Shown: positions 24,885 to 34,343 of the stretch, piece after piece
How the letters are laid out: the number at the start of each line of letters is the position of its first letter
Numbering within the stretch: position 1 is the stretch's first letter
Source of the DNA: Prosthecobacter sp.
GTDB lineage: Bacteria; Verrucomicrobiota; Verrucomicrobiia; Verrucomicrobiales; Verrucomicrobiaceae
Length of the DNA stretch: 49,205 nucleotides
Assembly: GCF_029946185.1 (NCBI RefSeq)
Contig: NZ_JAQSEA010000111.1
Span: 1 to 49,205 of the forward strand
Direction of reading: 5' to 3'
The notes under the pieces: model-generated
What the model was told of the DNA's origin: nothing
Seen by the model: the letters and a program-made list of their open reading frames with translations, nothing else
Database searches by the model: none
Position numbers and translations under genes: made by a program

Positions 24885-27578
24885 ATGTCTCGCCGCCTCA
24901 TCATTGTGTGTTCCGCTCTAGTCCTGCCTGTGTTCAGCCTGTCTGCGGCACCTGCAAAACCTGAGCCGAAACCGATTCCTGCGAAGCCTGAGCCAAAACC
25001 GGAACCGAAGCCGGAGCCTGCTAAGCCGGAGCCGGCCAAACCTGCGCCGGCCCCCACACCGCCTGCTCCTTCAACGCCACCGGTCACGGGGCCACCGGCT
25101 CCTGCTGCAGCAGGGACGACGGTGAGCCTGACGAAGAGCGATGGGGACAACAAACCCAAGCGGAAATCGGTTGCTGATTTCACCAAGGGTTTTACCCGGG
25201 TGGATGGTCTCTTCCGGGTGTATCTGGATGGCGAACGCGGCAACCCGTGGCTGTTCATTGCGAAGAACCAGTTTGGCCCGGAGTTCATCTACTTCAATCA
25301 CAGCGTGGATGGCCCGGTGGCTTCGGGGCATAACCGGGGGCGGTATGGCGATTCTCTGATCTTTAAGATTCACAAGACGGCTGACCGCATCGAAATCATC
25401 GAACAAAACACCAAGCTCTACTTTGACCCGCAAAGCGCGCTGGCCAAGGCCCGCACGGCCAACACGAGCAGCGCGATTTTGAACAGCGAAGTCATCGCGG
25501 CGGAGGATGCGGAGGGCTATCTAATCTCCTGCACCAACCTCTTCATGCGCGAAAGTCTGGCGCAGGTGAAGTTCAGCAACTTGGGCGGAGACAAGGCGGT
25601 GCTGGGCAAGCTGTCCGAACCGAAGTCCAAGATCCTGCGCGTGAACGGCTACCCCAAAAACACCGCCATCACCGCGGAGTATGTGTTTGAGAATCCGATG
25701 CCGACCTGGGAGACCGCTGCGGATGTGGCCAATGCGCGCTACGTCAGCGTGCAGGTGCAGCACACGCTGCTCGCCATGCCGGAGAGTGACTACAAGCCGC
25801 GCGCGGACGATCCGCGCATCGGATACTTCACGCACAAGATCACGGACATGACCAGCGTGGATGTGGCCCCGTACCGCGATGTGATTCACCGCTGGCGGCT
25901 GGTGAAGCAGAAGCCGGGCACGGCGATGAGCGAGCCAGTGCAGCCGATTGTATTCTGGATCGAGAACACCACGCCTGTGGAGTTCCGCGACACCATCCGC
26001 ACGGCAGTGCTGAAGTGGAATGAGGCGTTTGAGACAGCGGGGTTCAAAGACGCGGTGGTCGTTAAGCTGCAGCCGGATGATGCGAAGTGGAGTGCGGATG
26101 ACATCGAGCACAATGTGCTGCGCTGGACGAGCAGCGTGGCTCCGCCCTTTGGCGGCTACGGCCCGAGCTTTGCGAATCCACGCACGGGAGAGATCCTCGG
26201 CGCGGACATCATGCTGGAGTACAGCTTCATCACCAAGCGCCTGCTGACCAAGAAGCTGTTTGCGGATCTGGGCACGGAGGCAGAGACGGCGGATGCGAGG
26301 AAGGCCTTTAACCCGCATGCCTGCGAGGCCTGCGGCTCTGCGCGCAATGGGCTGATGTTTGGCCAAACGATGCTGCGTCTGCAAAAGAGCGACCGCGTGG
26401 AGATGGACCGCCTCATCAAGGAGTCCCTCTACTACCTGTGCCTGCATGAGGTAGGCCACACGCTGGGCCTGAACCACAACTTCCGTGCCAGCCAGATGCA
26501 CAGCCTCAAGGACATCCACAATGCGGAGATCACGGAGAAGACGGGGCTCACCGGCTCTGTGATGGACTACCCGCCGGTGAACATCGCGCCTAAAGGCATG
26601 AAGCAGGGGCAATATTTCACCACGAAGCCGGGACCCTATGACCATTGGGTGATCAACTACGGTTACAGCGAGTCCTTGGAAGATCCGGTGGAAGAGGAGA
26701 AGCGCCTGGAGGCCATCGCCGCGCTCTCGCACAAGCCGGAACTGGCCTTTGCGAATGACGCGGACGACATGCGTGCGCCGGGCAAGGCCATTGATCCGCG
26801 CGCGATGCTTTATGACATGAGCAGCGACTCCATTGAGTATGCGGCGCAACGCTGCGAGACCGTGCGTGTCGAAATCGGCAACATCCTCAAAGATGTGTCC
26901 GATCCTGGCAAGAGCTGGCAGGAAGTGGCGCAGGCCTTTGCCTCGCTGACGAAAGAGGCGAGCGGATCGCTGAATGCGGTGTCGCGCTATGTCGGCGGTG
27001 TGTATGTGGAGCGCGGGGTGCAGGGGCAGGCCCCGGGAGTCGCGCCGTTCAAACCGGTGGAGGCTGACAAGCAGCGCCAGGCCATTGCGATGCTGACGAA
27101 GTATGCCTTTGCGCCGGATGCACTCCTCGCGCCGCCGGAACTGTACGCGCACCTGCAACTGCAGCGCCGTAGCTTTGACCATCGTGACGAAGGGGAAGAC
27201 CCGAGGCTGCATGAACGCGTCTCTCTGATCCAACGTGCGCTGCTGGACCAGCTGCTGCATGCGCACACTTTGAAGCGCATCGAGGACACGGCGCTTTATG
27301 GCAACGAGGTGAGCCTGGATGAAGTGATGAACTCGCTGACCACGGGGATCTGCACCGGTGATGATCCCGCTAAGCCGGTGAGCATCGCGCGCCAGAATCT
27401 GCAGATCGACTACCTCAACCGTTTGCTCAACATTACCAACAACGGCGGGCACCCGCCTGCGGTGCAGAGCGTGGCGCTGCTGCAGATTGAGCGGATCAAG
27501 GGGCTGACCTTTGCGAATACTCCGGCGCATCAGCTTGCGATCAAGTATCGGATTCGGCGTGGGCTGGATGAGAAGTGA
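24885..27578 (+). CDS. Secreted zinc-dependent metalloprotease (DUF5117/DUF4953 type)
   Basis: The protein has 897 residues. A signal peptide (LIIVCSALVLPVFSLSAAP) is followed by a linker of Pro/Glu/Lys repeats (PEPKPEPKPEPAKPEPAKP, about residues 22-60), probably a wall- or envelope-spanning spacer. A DUF5117-like domain comes next (GLFRVYLDGERGNPWLFIAK). The metzincin-like catalytic site is HEVGHTLGLNHNF (His521, Glu522, His525, His531), with a downstream SVMDYPPVN Met-turn. A DUF4953-like C-terminal region completes it. All catalytic residues are present. It probably digests proteins outside the cell or in the periplasm. It lies 316 bp from the divergent DUF1549 gene. Confidence 0.94.
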   Translation: MSRRLIIVCSALVLPVFSLSAAPAKPEPKPIPAKPEPKPEPKPEPAKPEPAKPAPAPTPPAPSTPPVTGPPAPAAAGTTVSLTKSDGDNKPKRKSVADFTKGFTRVDGLFRVYLDGERGNPWLFIAKNQFGPEFIYFNHSVDGPVASGHNRGRYGDSLIFKIHKTADRIEIIEQNTKLYFDPQSALAKARTANTSSAILNSEVIAAEDAEGYLISCTNLFMRESLAQVKFSNLGGDKAVLGKLSEPKSKILRVNGYPKNTAITAEYVFENPMPTWETAADVANARYVSVQVQHTLLAMPESDYKPRADDPRIGYFTHKITDMTSVDVAPYRDVIHRWRLVKQKPGTAMSEPVQPIVFWIENTTPVEFRDTIRTAVLKWNEAFETAGFKDAVVVKLQPDDAKWSADDIEHNVLRWTSSVAPPFGGYGPSFANPRTGEILGADIMLEYSFITKRLLTKKLFADLGTEAETADARKAFNPHACEACGSARNGLMFGQTMLRLQKSDRVEMDRLIKESLYYLCLHEVGHTLGLNHNFRASQMHSLKDIHNAEITEKTGLTGSVMDYPPVNIAPKGMKQGQYFTTKPGPYDHWVINYGYSESLEDPVEEEKRLEAIAALSHKPELAFANDADDMRAPGKAIDPRAMLYDMSSDSIEYAAQRCETVRVEIGNILKDVSDPGKSWQEVAQAFASLTKEASGSLNAVSRYVGGVYVERGVQGQAPGVAPFKPVEADKQRQAIAMLTKYAFAPDALLAPPELYAHLQLQRRSFDHRDEGEDPRLHERVSLIQRALLDQLLHAHTLKRIEDTALYGNEVSLDEVMNSLTTGICTGDDPAKPVSIARQNLQIDYLNRLLNITNNGGHPPAVQSVALLQIERIKGLTFANTPAHQLAIKYRIRRGLDEK
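24955..25065 (+). repeat. Pro-Glu-Lys codon repeats in the metalloprotease linker
   Basis: Imperfect repeats of a 6-12 bp unit encode P-E-P-K / K-P-E-P, then P-A-P and P-P-A. They stay in frame and give a charged, extended spacer between signal peptide and catalytic region. Such arrays change length by slippage. Confidence 0.7.
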
Positions 27579-27642
27579 GGAGGCCCCTGCCCTGCCAGTC
27601 CGAGTGTGGAAGCCCCCGTACGCGCTGCTGTACGTGAGGGCG

Positions 27643-27656
27643 GGCTGTCCTCAGCC
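27643..27656. repeat. REP-like hairpin in the dinB upstream region
   Basis: GGCTG-TCCT-CAGCC is the inverse of the hairpin core at 30189-30202 (GGCTG-AGGA-CAGCC). The flanking GTAG seen in other copies is not preserved (GTGAGG). It lies in the 140-bp gap between the metalloprotease and dinB, which also holds a CGTACG-CGCTGCTG-TACG run (27617-27634). Confidence 0.45.
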
Positions 27657-27718
27657 AGCCGCGTCAGGTCGCATGCCTTTCAGCAACCTAGCTGGTTTTT
27701 CAGCCGTACGTTAAAGCC

Positions 27719-28801
27719 ATGCCGCGAGTGATCATGCACATGGACATGGACGCGTTTTTTGCGTCGGTGGAGCAGCGGGACAACCCGGAGTATCGGGGGA
27801 AGCCGGTGATCGTGGGGTCGCCGCCGGATCAGCGTGGGGTGGTGTGTGCGGCGAGCTATGAGGCGCGGAAGTTTAAGGTGCGCTCGGCGATGCCGTCGCG
27901 GACTGCTGGACGGCTGTGCCCGGCGGGGATTTTTGTGCGGCCACGGATGGAGGTGTACCGGGCGGAGTCGGCGCGGATCATGCGGATTTTGCAGGAGTTT
28001 ACGCCGATGATCGAGCAGGTGTCTGTGGATGAGGCGTACCTGGATGTGAGCGCCCATGCGGACCCGGATTTGGAGGTGGATGCGGCGATCGACGCGGCGC
28101 GGCCGATGGCGGCGGCGATCAAGCGGCGCATCCGCGAGGAGTGCGGGCTGACGGCGAGTGTGGGGATCAGCGCGAACAAGTTTCTGGCGAAGCTGGCGAG
28201 TGATTTCCAAAAGCCGGATGGGCTGACGGTGATTTTCGACCGGGATAAGATCGCTTTTTTAAGGCCGCTGCCGGTGAGTGCGATCCATGGGGTGGGGCCG
28301 GTGACGGCGCAGGGCCTGGAGTCGCTGGGGCTGCGGACGATTGGGGATCTGCAGGACTCGACGCAGGGGCTGGAGGCGGTGGCGGGGTCGTTTGCGGCGC
28401 GGCTGCGGGAGCGTGCGATGGGGAATGATGGGCGTGAGTTGGACCTGAGCGAGGAGCGCAAGAGCATCAGCGCGGAGAACACGTTTCTGAATGACACGGA
28501 CGCGCGGCCGGTGCTGCGGGCGGCGCTGAAGGAGATGGCGCTGGATGTGGCGGGGACGCTGGGGAAGCACGGGGTGGGCGCGATGACGGTGCAGGTGAAG
28601 GTGCGCTACAGTGACTTCACGACGCTGACGCGGCAGATCCGGCTGGAGGAGCCGGTGACGACGGAGCGGGAGATCTACCGGATGGCGTGCTACCTGCTGG
28701 CGCGAGACCGGCTGGTGACGGGGCCGCTGCGGCTGATCGGGATCGGGCTTTCGACGCTGGTGGCGCCGGAGCAGAGGCGGCAGTTGAGGCTGGGGATCTG
28801 A
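27719..28801 (+). CDS. dinB: DNA polymerase IV (Y-family, translesion)
   Basis: Error-prone translesion polymerase. The protein has 360 residues, standard for DinB. The palm residues are in VIMHMDMDAFFASVEQ (Asp9) and VSVDEAYLDVS (acidic pair at about 103-104). Other hallmarks are VVCAASYEARKFKVRSAMPS, ASVGISANKFLAKLASDFQK and the HhH segment AIHGVGPVTAQGLESLGLRT. The little-finger domain follows. The last six residues QLRLGI fit the beta-clamp-binding motif of E. coli Pol IV (QLVLGL). The start ATG 27719 directly precedes the conserved N-terminus. It has no operon partner and no LexA box that I can identify. Confidence 0.96.
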   Translation: MPRVIMHMDMDAFFASVEQRDNPEYRGKPVIVGSPPDQRGVVCAASYEARKFKVRSAMPSRTAGRLCPAGIFVRPRMEVYRAESARIMRILQEFTPMIEQVSVDEAYLDVSAHADPDLEVDAAIDAARPMAAAIKRRIREECGLTASVGISANKFLAKLASDFQKPDGLTVIFDRDKIAFLRPLPVSAIHGVGPVTAQGLESLGLRTIGDLQDSTQGLEAVAGSFAARLRERAMGNDGRELDLSEERKSISAENTFLNDTDARPVLRAALKEMALDVAGTLGKHGVGAMTVQVKVRYSDFTTLTRQIRLEEPVTTEREIYRMACYLLARDRLVTGPLRLIGIGLSTLVAPEQRRQLRLGI

Positions 28802-28899
28802 GGGGGGCGGTGGCTGGATGAGGATCAGGCTTTGAGGTCTATCGCTTTTTCTTCAGCTTGGCCGGAGGCAGTGGTGTTTGCGATATTGGGTATGAAGCG

Positions 28900-28963
28900 T
28901 CGCCCGCTAGGTAATGGCGACCTGCTGAGGACGGGAAGTCCGCGCCCCTTGGGTACTAGGGGC
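28900..28963. repeat. Two small hairpins in a gene-free stretch
   Basis: The gap 28802-29070 has no supported gene. It contains TCGCC (28900-28904) with GGCGA (28916-28920), and GCCCC (28944-28948) with GGGGC (28959-28963). They may be interspersed palindromic repeats or a transcription end for dinB. Neither has a clear U-tract. Confidence 0.3.
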
Positions 28964-29070
28964 ATTTGACAGGGCCTGTGGGCTGGTGGAGGACGATTAT
29001 TGTGAGAGACAGGAGCGACTTGGGTTGTTAGTCTGCTGCTGTTGTTCTTAAATTTTACTGCCTCGCTTTT

Positions 29071-29550
29071 ATGAAACATTCTCTTCTGCTCGTTTGCTCA
29101 TTGATGGCGGCCGGTGGGCTGGCTTCTTGCACTGGTGATCTCTACACCCGCACGGTGCCGGCACGCACGACTTCCACATCTGCCAAGGTGGCTCCGCCTG
29201 AGTATGGCTCGCCTGCGTATGTGAGTGGCCTGCGCCCGTATGGGCGGCCGTATGAGCGGAGCGGATTTTACCCGTACAGCGCAGCGCGCCCGGGTGGGAT
29301 GGGGTACTATGACCGTGTGGCATCGCCAAATGGGTCGTATGAGTATCTTTACCATGACATGGAGGCACCGCATCCGGCACCGGGGACGCCGCTGAAGGAG
29401 AAGACGGTGCGGTATACGTCGCGCTATCCCAACTCATGGGGATCGCCGGTGTGGGTGACGACGTTTAAGCCGGTGGTTTACCCGCGCGTTGTCCATGGTG
29501 GGGGGACCACCACGACGACGACGAGGACCACGACAACGGGGTCGGAGTGA
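29071..29550 (+). CDS. Small Tyr/Pro-rich lipoprotein
   Basis: The protein has 159 residues. Its signal peptide ends in a lipobox (AAGGLASC, Cys20), so it is probably a lipid-anchored envelope protein. The mature part is rich in Tyr, Pro, Gly and Arg (YGRPYERSGFYPYSAARPGG) without a known domain. It ends in a Thr tract (GGGTTTTTTRTTTTGSE). AT-rich sequence just upstream (about 29040-29060) is a plausible promoter. The function is unknown. Confidence 0.8.
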   Translation: MKHSLLLVCSLMAAGGLASCTGDLYTRTVPARTTSTSAKVAPPEYGSPAYVSGLRPYGRPYERSGFYPYSAARPGGMGYYDRVASPNGSYEYLYHDMEAPHPAPGTPLKEKTVRYTSRYPNSWGSPVWVTTFKPVVYPRVVHGGGTTTTTTRTTTTGSE

Positions 29551-29676
29551 AGGATGGGGAGTGGGCGCGCTTTCAGAACCCGCTCAAGCCGTGACTTCAG
29601 TGCGAAGAGTCCGGAGTTGGTGGCTGCTGGGTTTCCGTGGGGTTGATGTGCGGAATCGAGGTGGTGGCACCAGGGG

Positions 29677-29919
29677 GTGTTTGAAAACCTCAGTGTTCGT
29701 GAAGGTTATGGGGCTTTTAAGAGGGTGACGGCGTCTTGGCGTGCTCCAGTCTTGTGGAGCTTTCCGCAGGCTAGAGGACGTTCGAAAGCGCCGGAGGACC
29801 GGCGCACTCCAGGACGCTCCGCGTTCGTGGATGCGCTGGAACTTGCTGGTGTGTGTTGGGGGGCGCTGTAACACCCATTCATGAGTTGCGTCTGAGTAGC
29901 TGCTTAGGTTTTCAAACAC
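29677..29919. repeat. 243-bp MITE-like element with 14-bp terminal inverted repeats
   Basis: GTGTTTGAAAACCT (29677-29690) is repeated perfectly in inverse at 29906-29919. Inside, about 29731-29817 is a long imperfect palindrome: GCGTCTTGGCGTGCTCC pairs in style with GCGTCCTGGAGTGCGCC on the other strand. As a result both strands give short ORFs beginning MFENLS, which I regard as spurious. It has no coding capacity for a transposase. Non-autonomous mobile element is the best reading. No target duplication is evident. Confidence 0.65.
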
Positions 29920-29964
29920 GATCTAGTTCTACCGTGTTAAGCGTTTGGGATGAGGCGGAGCGTT

Positions 29965-30040
29965 CCTTGTTCCACAGGAACAAGGCTACCTTGCTGCGCC
30001 AGGGCGAGAGCCCAATGTAGCTCAGTTCCTGTGGAACTGA
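29965..30040. repeat. BIME-like pair of GTAG hairpins
   Basis: The left hairpin is CCTTGTTCC-ACA-GGAACAAGG (29965-29985) followed directly by CTAC (29986-29989). The right hairpin is GTAG (30017-30020), then TCAGTTCC-TGT-GGAACTGA (30022-30040). The two are inverted relative to each other with the GTAG tetranucleotides facing inward. This is the architecture of REP pairs (BIMEs). Arms differ at several bases yet stay complementary. Confidence 0.7.
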
Positions 30041-30186
30041 AAAGCGGCACGGCCATGCGGAAGTGTGCGTCGTTCTTTCATGGCTTTGCCCAGGTGGCTT
30101 GGACGATCAATTCTCTAGCCGTTTCTAAAACTCACTTCCGTTTAGCAGATTGTCTCTTGCTCGAAGGACATGGGCTTGTACGGCGA

Positions 30187-30210
30187 CTGGCTGAGGACAG
30201 CCAGCCCTAC
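30187..30210 (-). repeat. REP-like hairpin with GTAG tetranucleotide
   Basis: CTGGCTG-AGGA-CAGCCAG (30187-30204) is a perfect 7-bp stem with a 4-nt loop. It is followed after CC by CTAC (30207-30210), so GTAG is 5' of the hairpin on the minus strand. It belongs to the gene-free repeat cluster 29551-30341, which also holds the 243-bp element and the BIME-like pair. No gene is supported in that stretch. Confidence 0.65.
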
Positions 30211-30341
30211 CAGCACCTGGTATGCGCCGCTCAACGTGAGGCAGGGCACTTGGTCCTCAGAGCGCTGTCGAGGGTCACCACGCGCCGCTTTCCAGAAATC
30301 AGTTTTGGATAATGCTATACCCATGTAGAAACTGGGCGGCA

Positions 30342-30776
30342 TCAGTGATCGCAGATGCAAGCGTATTCGGCGTTGCCGCATTCTTTGCAGGTGTAAAGGA
30401 GGAGCTTGATGCGGAAGTTTTTGGGTTTGGAATTTGCGTCGGGTTTGACCTGGATTACGACTTGATAGTCTTCGCCTGTGGGGAGCGGGGCGGTGGCGAG
30501 GAGGAGTTTGCCTTTGGGGGCGAAGTCAATCTTGGTTTTGCCTGCGGGGGTTTCGGCGGTGGCGGTGACGACTTGGGCTGCGGGGGGCTGGGCTTTGAGG
30601 GCGGCGTCGTAAAAGGCGATGCTGATGGTGCGGTCTTTTTCGACGAAGAATTCGGCGCTTTGTGTCGGGGAGATTTCAAGGAGGCGGCCTTTGCGGGGTC
30701 CGGCTTTGACGGCGGTGTCGGCGATGGCGGAGCTGAGGGTGACGAGGAGGAGGAGGGTGCGGAGGAGGGTTTTCAT
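30342..30776 (-). CDS. Small exported protein with C-terminal Cys cluster
   Basis: The protein has 144 residues with a signal peptide (LLRTLLLLVTLSSAIAD). The middle is a beta-rich domain (SAEFFVEKDRTISIAFYDAA, TGEDYQVVIQVKPD). The C-terminus YTCKECGNAEYACICDH places Cys130, Cys133, Cys140 and Cys142 next to a terminal His, which looks like a metal-binding site. It is 340 bp downstream of the CzcA-like pump on the same strand and may be the last gene of the efflux operon. A periplasmic metal-binding role is inference. Confidence 0.78.
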   Translation of the reverse strand: MKTLLRTLLLLVTLSSAIADTAVKAGPRKGRLLEISPTQSAEFFVEKDRTISIAFYDAALKAQPPAAQVVTATAETPAGKTKIDFAPKGKLLLATAPLPTGEDYQVVIQVKPDANSKPKNFRIKLLLYTCKECGNAEYACICDH

Positions 30777-31029
30777 GGTGGTGGGGGGGGAATGACGAAT
30801 GTGGATTGGTGGGGTGGTGGAGGAAGGCTTGGCGGGGGTGGATGGAGGCTTGGTGCTTTTTCTGACGGGCTTCCTTTTTCGTCAAGGCTTCGAAGGACTT
30901 GAAAGTCCGAACTACGAACGGGAAGGGGCGGGGTTGGGGGGGCGCGGATTGAAAACTGGGAACTGAAAACTGAGAATTGTAAATTGGTGGTGGGTGATTT
31001 GGGGGCGGTGGGGTGTCGCGGGGCGATTG

Positions 31030-31084
<55 letters not shown>

Positions 31085-31116
31085 TTTTGCTTTGGCGGCA
31101 CTCGTTGGGCACTTGG

Positions 31117-34100
31117 TTATGCTTGAGGGTTAGAGTGCTTTTCTAACCATTCGTAGAGGAGTGGGACGACGAGGAGGGTGAGGAAGGTGGAGGTGATTAT
31201 GCCGCCGATGACGACGGTGGCGATGGGGCGCTGGACTTCGGCTCCGGCTCCGGTGGCGAGGGCCATGGGGACGAAGCCGAGGCTGGCGACTAATGCGGTC
31301 ATGAGCTTGGGGCGAAGGCGTGTGAGGGTGCCGGTGACGACGGCGGAACGGAGTTCGTGGCCTTCGCGACGGAGCTGATTGATGTAGCTGATGAGCATGA
31401 TACCGTTGAGGACGGCGATGCCGCTGAGGGCGATGAAGCCGACGGCGGCGGAGATGGTGAAGGGCATGCCGCGCAGGTGCAGGGCGAAGATGCCGCCGGT
31501 GACGGCGAGGGGGACGCAGAGGAAGATGAGGGCGGCCTGCTTGAAGGAACCGAAGCTGAGGTAGATGAGGACGAGGATGAGCCCGAGGGCGAGGGGAACG
31601 ACGATGGTAAGGCGGGCTTTGGCTTCCTGGAGGTTCTTAAACTGGCCGCCGAATTCGAAGTAGTAGCCGGGGGGGAAGACGACTTTCTCGCGGATCATGC
31701 GGGTGGCTTCTTCGACGAAGCCTTCGGTATCGCGACCGCGTACGTTGATGAGGACGCTGACGCGGCGCTGGGTGTCTTCACGGGTGATCTGGTTGACGCG
31801 GTCTTCGAGTTTGACCTTGGCGATCTGCTTGAGGGCGAGCATGCCGCCGCCTTCGGTGCGAAGGGGGAGGCGCTCCATGGTGGTGAGATCGGCGCGCTGG
31901 TCTTCGGCGAGGCGGACGAGGATGGGGGTTCGGCGATTGCCCTGAATGAGGGTGCCGACTTCATCGCCTGCGAGGGCGGTTTCGATGAGGCGGTACAAGT
32001 CTTCGCTGTGGACGTTGTATTTGATCATGGCCTCGCGGTCGGGCTGGATCTCGATCATGGGGACTTTGCCGATGGCGTCGAATTCGGTCTCGCTGCCGCC
32101 GGGGAGGCTGTTCAATACGGCGGTGATTTCTCCGGCGAGGCGCTCGAGGTCGTCGTAGTTTTCGCCGAAGATTTTGCAGAGGAGGTCGGCGCGTGCTCCG
32201 GCCATGATCTCGTTGAAGCGCATCTGGATGGGCTGGGAGACGAGGATGTTTTGGCCGGGGACCTGGGCGAGGAGGCGGGTGCGCATGAGCTCGCCGAGGT
32301 CGGCTTTGGTGATGGGCGCGCCGTTTACTTTTCGCCAGGTGTCGGAGGATTTGAGCATGACGTAGGTGTCGGCGACATTGGGGCCCATGGGATCTGTGGC
32401 GACTTCGGCGGTGCCGATGCGGGAGAAGACATCGCGGACTTCGGGGAACTCGCGGCGGAGGGCGGCTTCGCTCTGCTTTTGAAGCTGGACGGAGGAGGTG
32501 AGGCTGGCGCTGGCGCTGCGGATGAACTGGAAGGTGAAGTCGCCTTCATCGAGCTGCGGGATGAATTCGGCGCCGAGGCGTGAGAAGAGGACGAGGCTCC
32601 AGGCGAAGAGGGCGAAGAGAGGCATGACGATGAGCCAGCGGTGGCGCAGGCCGAAGGCGAGGAGGGGGGCGTAGAGTCTCTTGGTGGCGGTGACGATGAT
32701 GCTGTCCTTTTCCTGAATTTTCCCGCCGAGGAGGAGGGAGCAGAGGACGGGCATGAGGGTGAGGGCGAGGACGAGCGATGCGCCGAGGGCGAGCATGACG
32801 ACCATGGCCATGGGCTGAAACATTTTTCCTTCGATGCCCTGGAGCGCGAGGATGGGGACGTACACGACGGTGATGATGAGGACGCCGAAGAACATGGGGC
32901 TGGCGACTTCTTTGGCGGACTTGAGCACTTCGTCTGCGCGCTCAGTGGCGGTGAGGCGGCGACCGAGGGCGTGCTGTCGCTCGCCGAGATGACGGACGAT
33001 GTTTTCGACCATGACGACGGCTCCGTCGATGATGAGGCCGAAGTCGATGGCGCCGAGGGACATGAGGTTTCCGGAGACGCCGAGGCGGACCATGCCGATC
33101 ATGGCGAGGAGCATGGAGAGGGGGATGACGAGGGCGACGATGAAGGCGGCGCGGGCATTGCCAAGGAGGAGAAAGAGGACGATGACAACGAGGAGCGCGC
33201 CTTCGCTGAGATTTTTCTCCACGGTGTGGATGGTGCGGTTCACCAGATCGCTGCGGTCATAGACGGTGCGGATGACGAGGCCGGGGGGGAGCTTGCGCTG
33301 GATGTCTTCCAAGCTTTCGCGCACGGCATTGGCGACGAGGCGGGCGTTTTCTCCGGCGAGCATGAGGGCGGCGCCGACGAGGGCTTCGTCTCCCTCATGG
33401 GTGCTGGCTCCGGTGCGGAAGGCGGAGCCGATGCCGACGCTGGCGACTTCTTGAAGCAGGATGGGTTTGACGCCGCCGCCGAACTTGAGCGGGAGGCGCT
33501 GGATCTCTTCGACGCTGCTGACGCGGCCGGGGGCGCGGACGATGAGCTGTTCGCCACCGATCTCGACAAAACCGCCGCCGGCATTGCGGGTGCCTTCTTC
33601 GACTTTGCTGGCGAGTTCATCGAGGGACATGCCTGCGGCGACGAGGCGTGCGGGGTCTGGCTGGATGACGATCTGCTTGTGATAGCCGCCGCTGGTATTG
33701 ACTTCGGCGACGCCGGGGGTGCGACGGAGGAGGGGCTTGACCTGGTATTCGTGGATGGTGCGGAGCTCCATGAGCTGGGCTTCGCGGGTCTTGGGCTTGG
33801 AGGGGGCGTCTGCGGTGTAGTCGAGGGTGTAGTAGAAGATTTCGCCGAGGCCGGTGGCGATGGGGGCGAGGCGGGGTGTGAGGCCGGGGGGGAGCTCTTC
33901 GAGGACGCCCTGGAGGCGCTCGGTGACGAGCTGGCGGGTGCGGTAGATGTCCACGCCGTCTTCGAAGATCATGGTGATCTGGGAGAGGCCGAACTTGGAG
34001 AGGGAGCGGAGCTCGACCATGCCGGGGAGGCCGGCCATGTCTGTCTCGATGAGGAAGGAGACGAGCTTTTCGACTTCTTCGGGGGCGAGCGCGGGGACGG

Positions 34101-34254
34101 CGGTGTTGATCTGGACCTGAGGATTGGTGATGTCCGGGACGGCATCCATGGGGAGGCGCAGGGCGGACCAGGCGCCGAGGGCGGCGAGGACGAGGGTGCC
34201 GAGGAGGACGGCGGCGCGCTGGCGCATGGCCTGGGCGAGGAGGAGGGTCAGCAT
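31117..34254 (-). CDS. czcA: CzcA-type heavy-metal efflux RND pump
   Basis: Inner-membrane proton/cation antiporter. About 1045 residues from ATG 34254 (MLTLLLAQAMRQRAAVLLG); an extension to 34314 adds an unlikely Pro-rich leader. The architecture is 12 membrane helices and two large periplasmic loops. The proton-relay helix reads GAIDFGLIIDGAVVMVEN, which fits the DFG-xxx-DGA-xx-VEN signature of CzcA-like (Zn/Co/Ni/Cd) rather than CusA-like (Cu/Ag) pumps. Other family segments are SQPIQMRFNEIMAGARADLL and FIPQLDEGDF. It is 230 bp downstream of the adaptor-like lipoprotein on the same strand. A gene for an outer-membrane channel is not in the window. Confidence 0.95.
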   Translation of the reverse strand: MLTLLLAQAMRQRAAVLLGTLVLAALGAWSALRLPMDAVPDITNPQVQINTAVPALAPEEVEKLVSFLIETDMAGLPGMVELRSLSKFGLSQITMIFEDGVDIYRTRQLVTERLQGVLEELPPGLTPRLAPIATGLGEIFYYTLDYTADAPSKPKTREAQLMELRTIHEYQVKPLLRRTPGVAEVNTSGGYHKQIVIQPDPARLVAAGMSLDELASKVEEGTRNAGGGFVEIGGEQLIVRAPGRVSSVEEIQRLPLKFGGGVKPILLQEVASVGIGSAFRTGASTHEGDEALVGAALMLAGENARLVANAVRESLEDIQRKLPPGLVIRTVYDRSDLVNRTIHTVEKNLSEGALLVVIVLFLLLGNARAAFIVALVIPLSMLLAMIGMVRLGVSGNLMSLGAIDFGLIIDGAVVMVENIVRHLGERQHALGRRLTATERADEVLKSAKEVASPMFFGVLIITVVYVPILALQGIEGKMFQPMAMVVMLALGASLVLALTLMPVLCSLLLGGKIQEKDSIIVTATKRLYAPLLAFGLRHRWLIVMPLFALFAWSLVLFSRLGAEFIPQLDEGDFTFQFIRSASASLTSSVQLQKQSEAALRREFPEVRDVFSRIGTAEVATDPMGPNVADTYVMLKSSDTWRKVNGAPITKADLGELMRTRLLAQVPGQNILVSQPIQMRFNEIMAGARADLLCKIFGENYDDLERLAGEITAVLNSLPGGSETEFDAIGKVPMIEIQPDREAMIKYNVHSEDLYRLIETALAGDEVGTLIQGNRRTPILVRLAEDQRADLTTMERLPLRTEGGGMLALKQIAKVKLEDRVNQITREDTQRRVSVLINVRGRDTEGFVEEATRMIREKVVFPPGYYFEFGGQFKNLQEAKARLTIVVPLALGLILVLIYLSFGSFKQAALIFLCVPLAVTGGIFALHLRGMPFTISAAVGFIALSGIAVLNGIMLISYINQLRREGHELRSAVVTGTLTRLRPKLMTALVASLGFVPMALATGAGAEVQRPIATVVIGGIITSTFLTLLVVPLLYEWLEKHSNPQA

Positions 34255-34343
34255 GGGGCGGGGCGACTGGATGACATGGGGTGGTGGGAAATACCTTGGG
34301 ATGGTGGGGGACACCTTGAAATGGTAGCTTGGGGTGGCCGGAA

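Noticed and set aside
29584-29919. Short ORFs on both strands beginning MFENLS
   Set aside because: Both starts come from the same 14-bp inverted repeat; the similarity between them is explained by the palindrome, not by coding.
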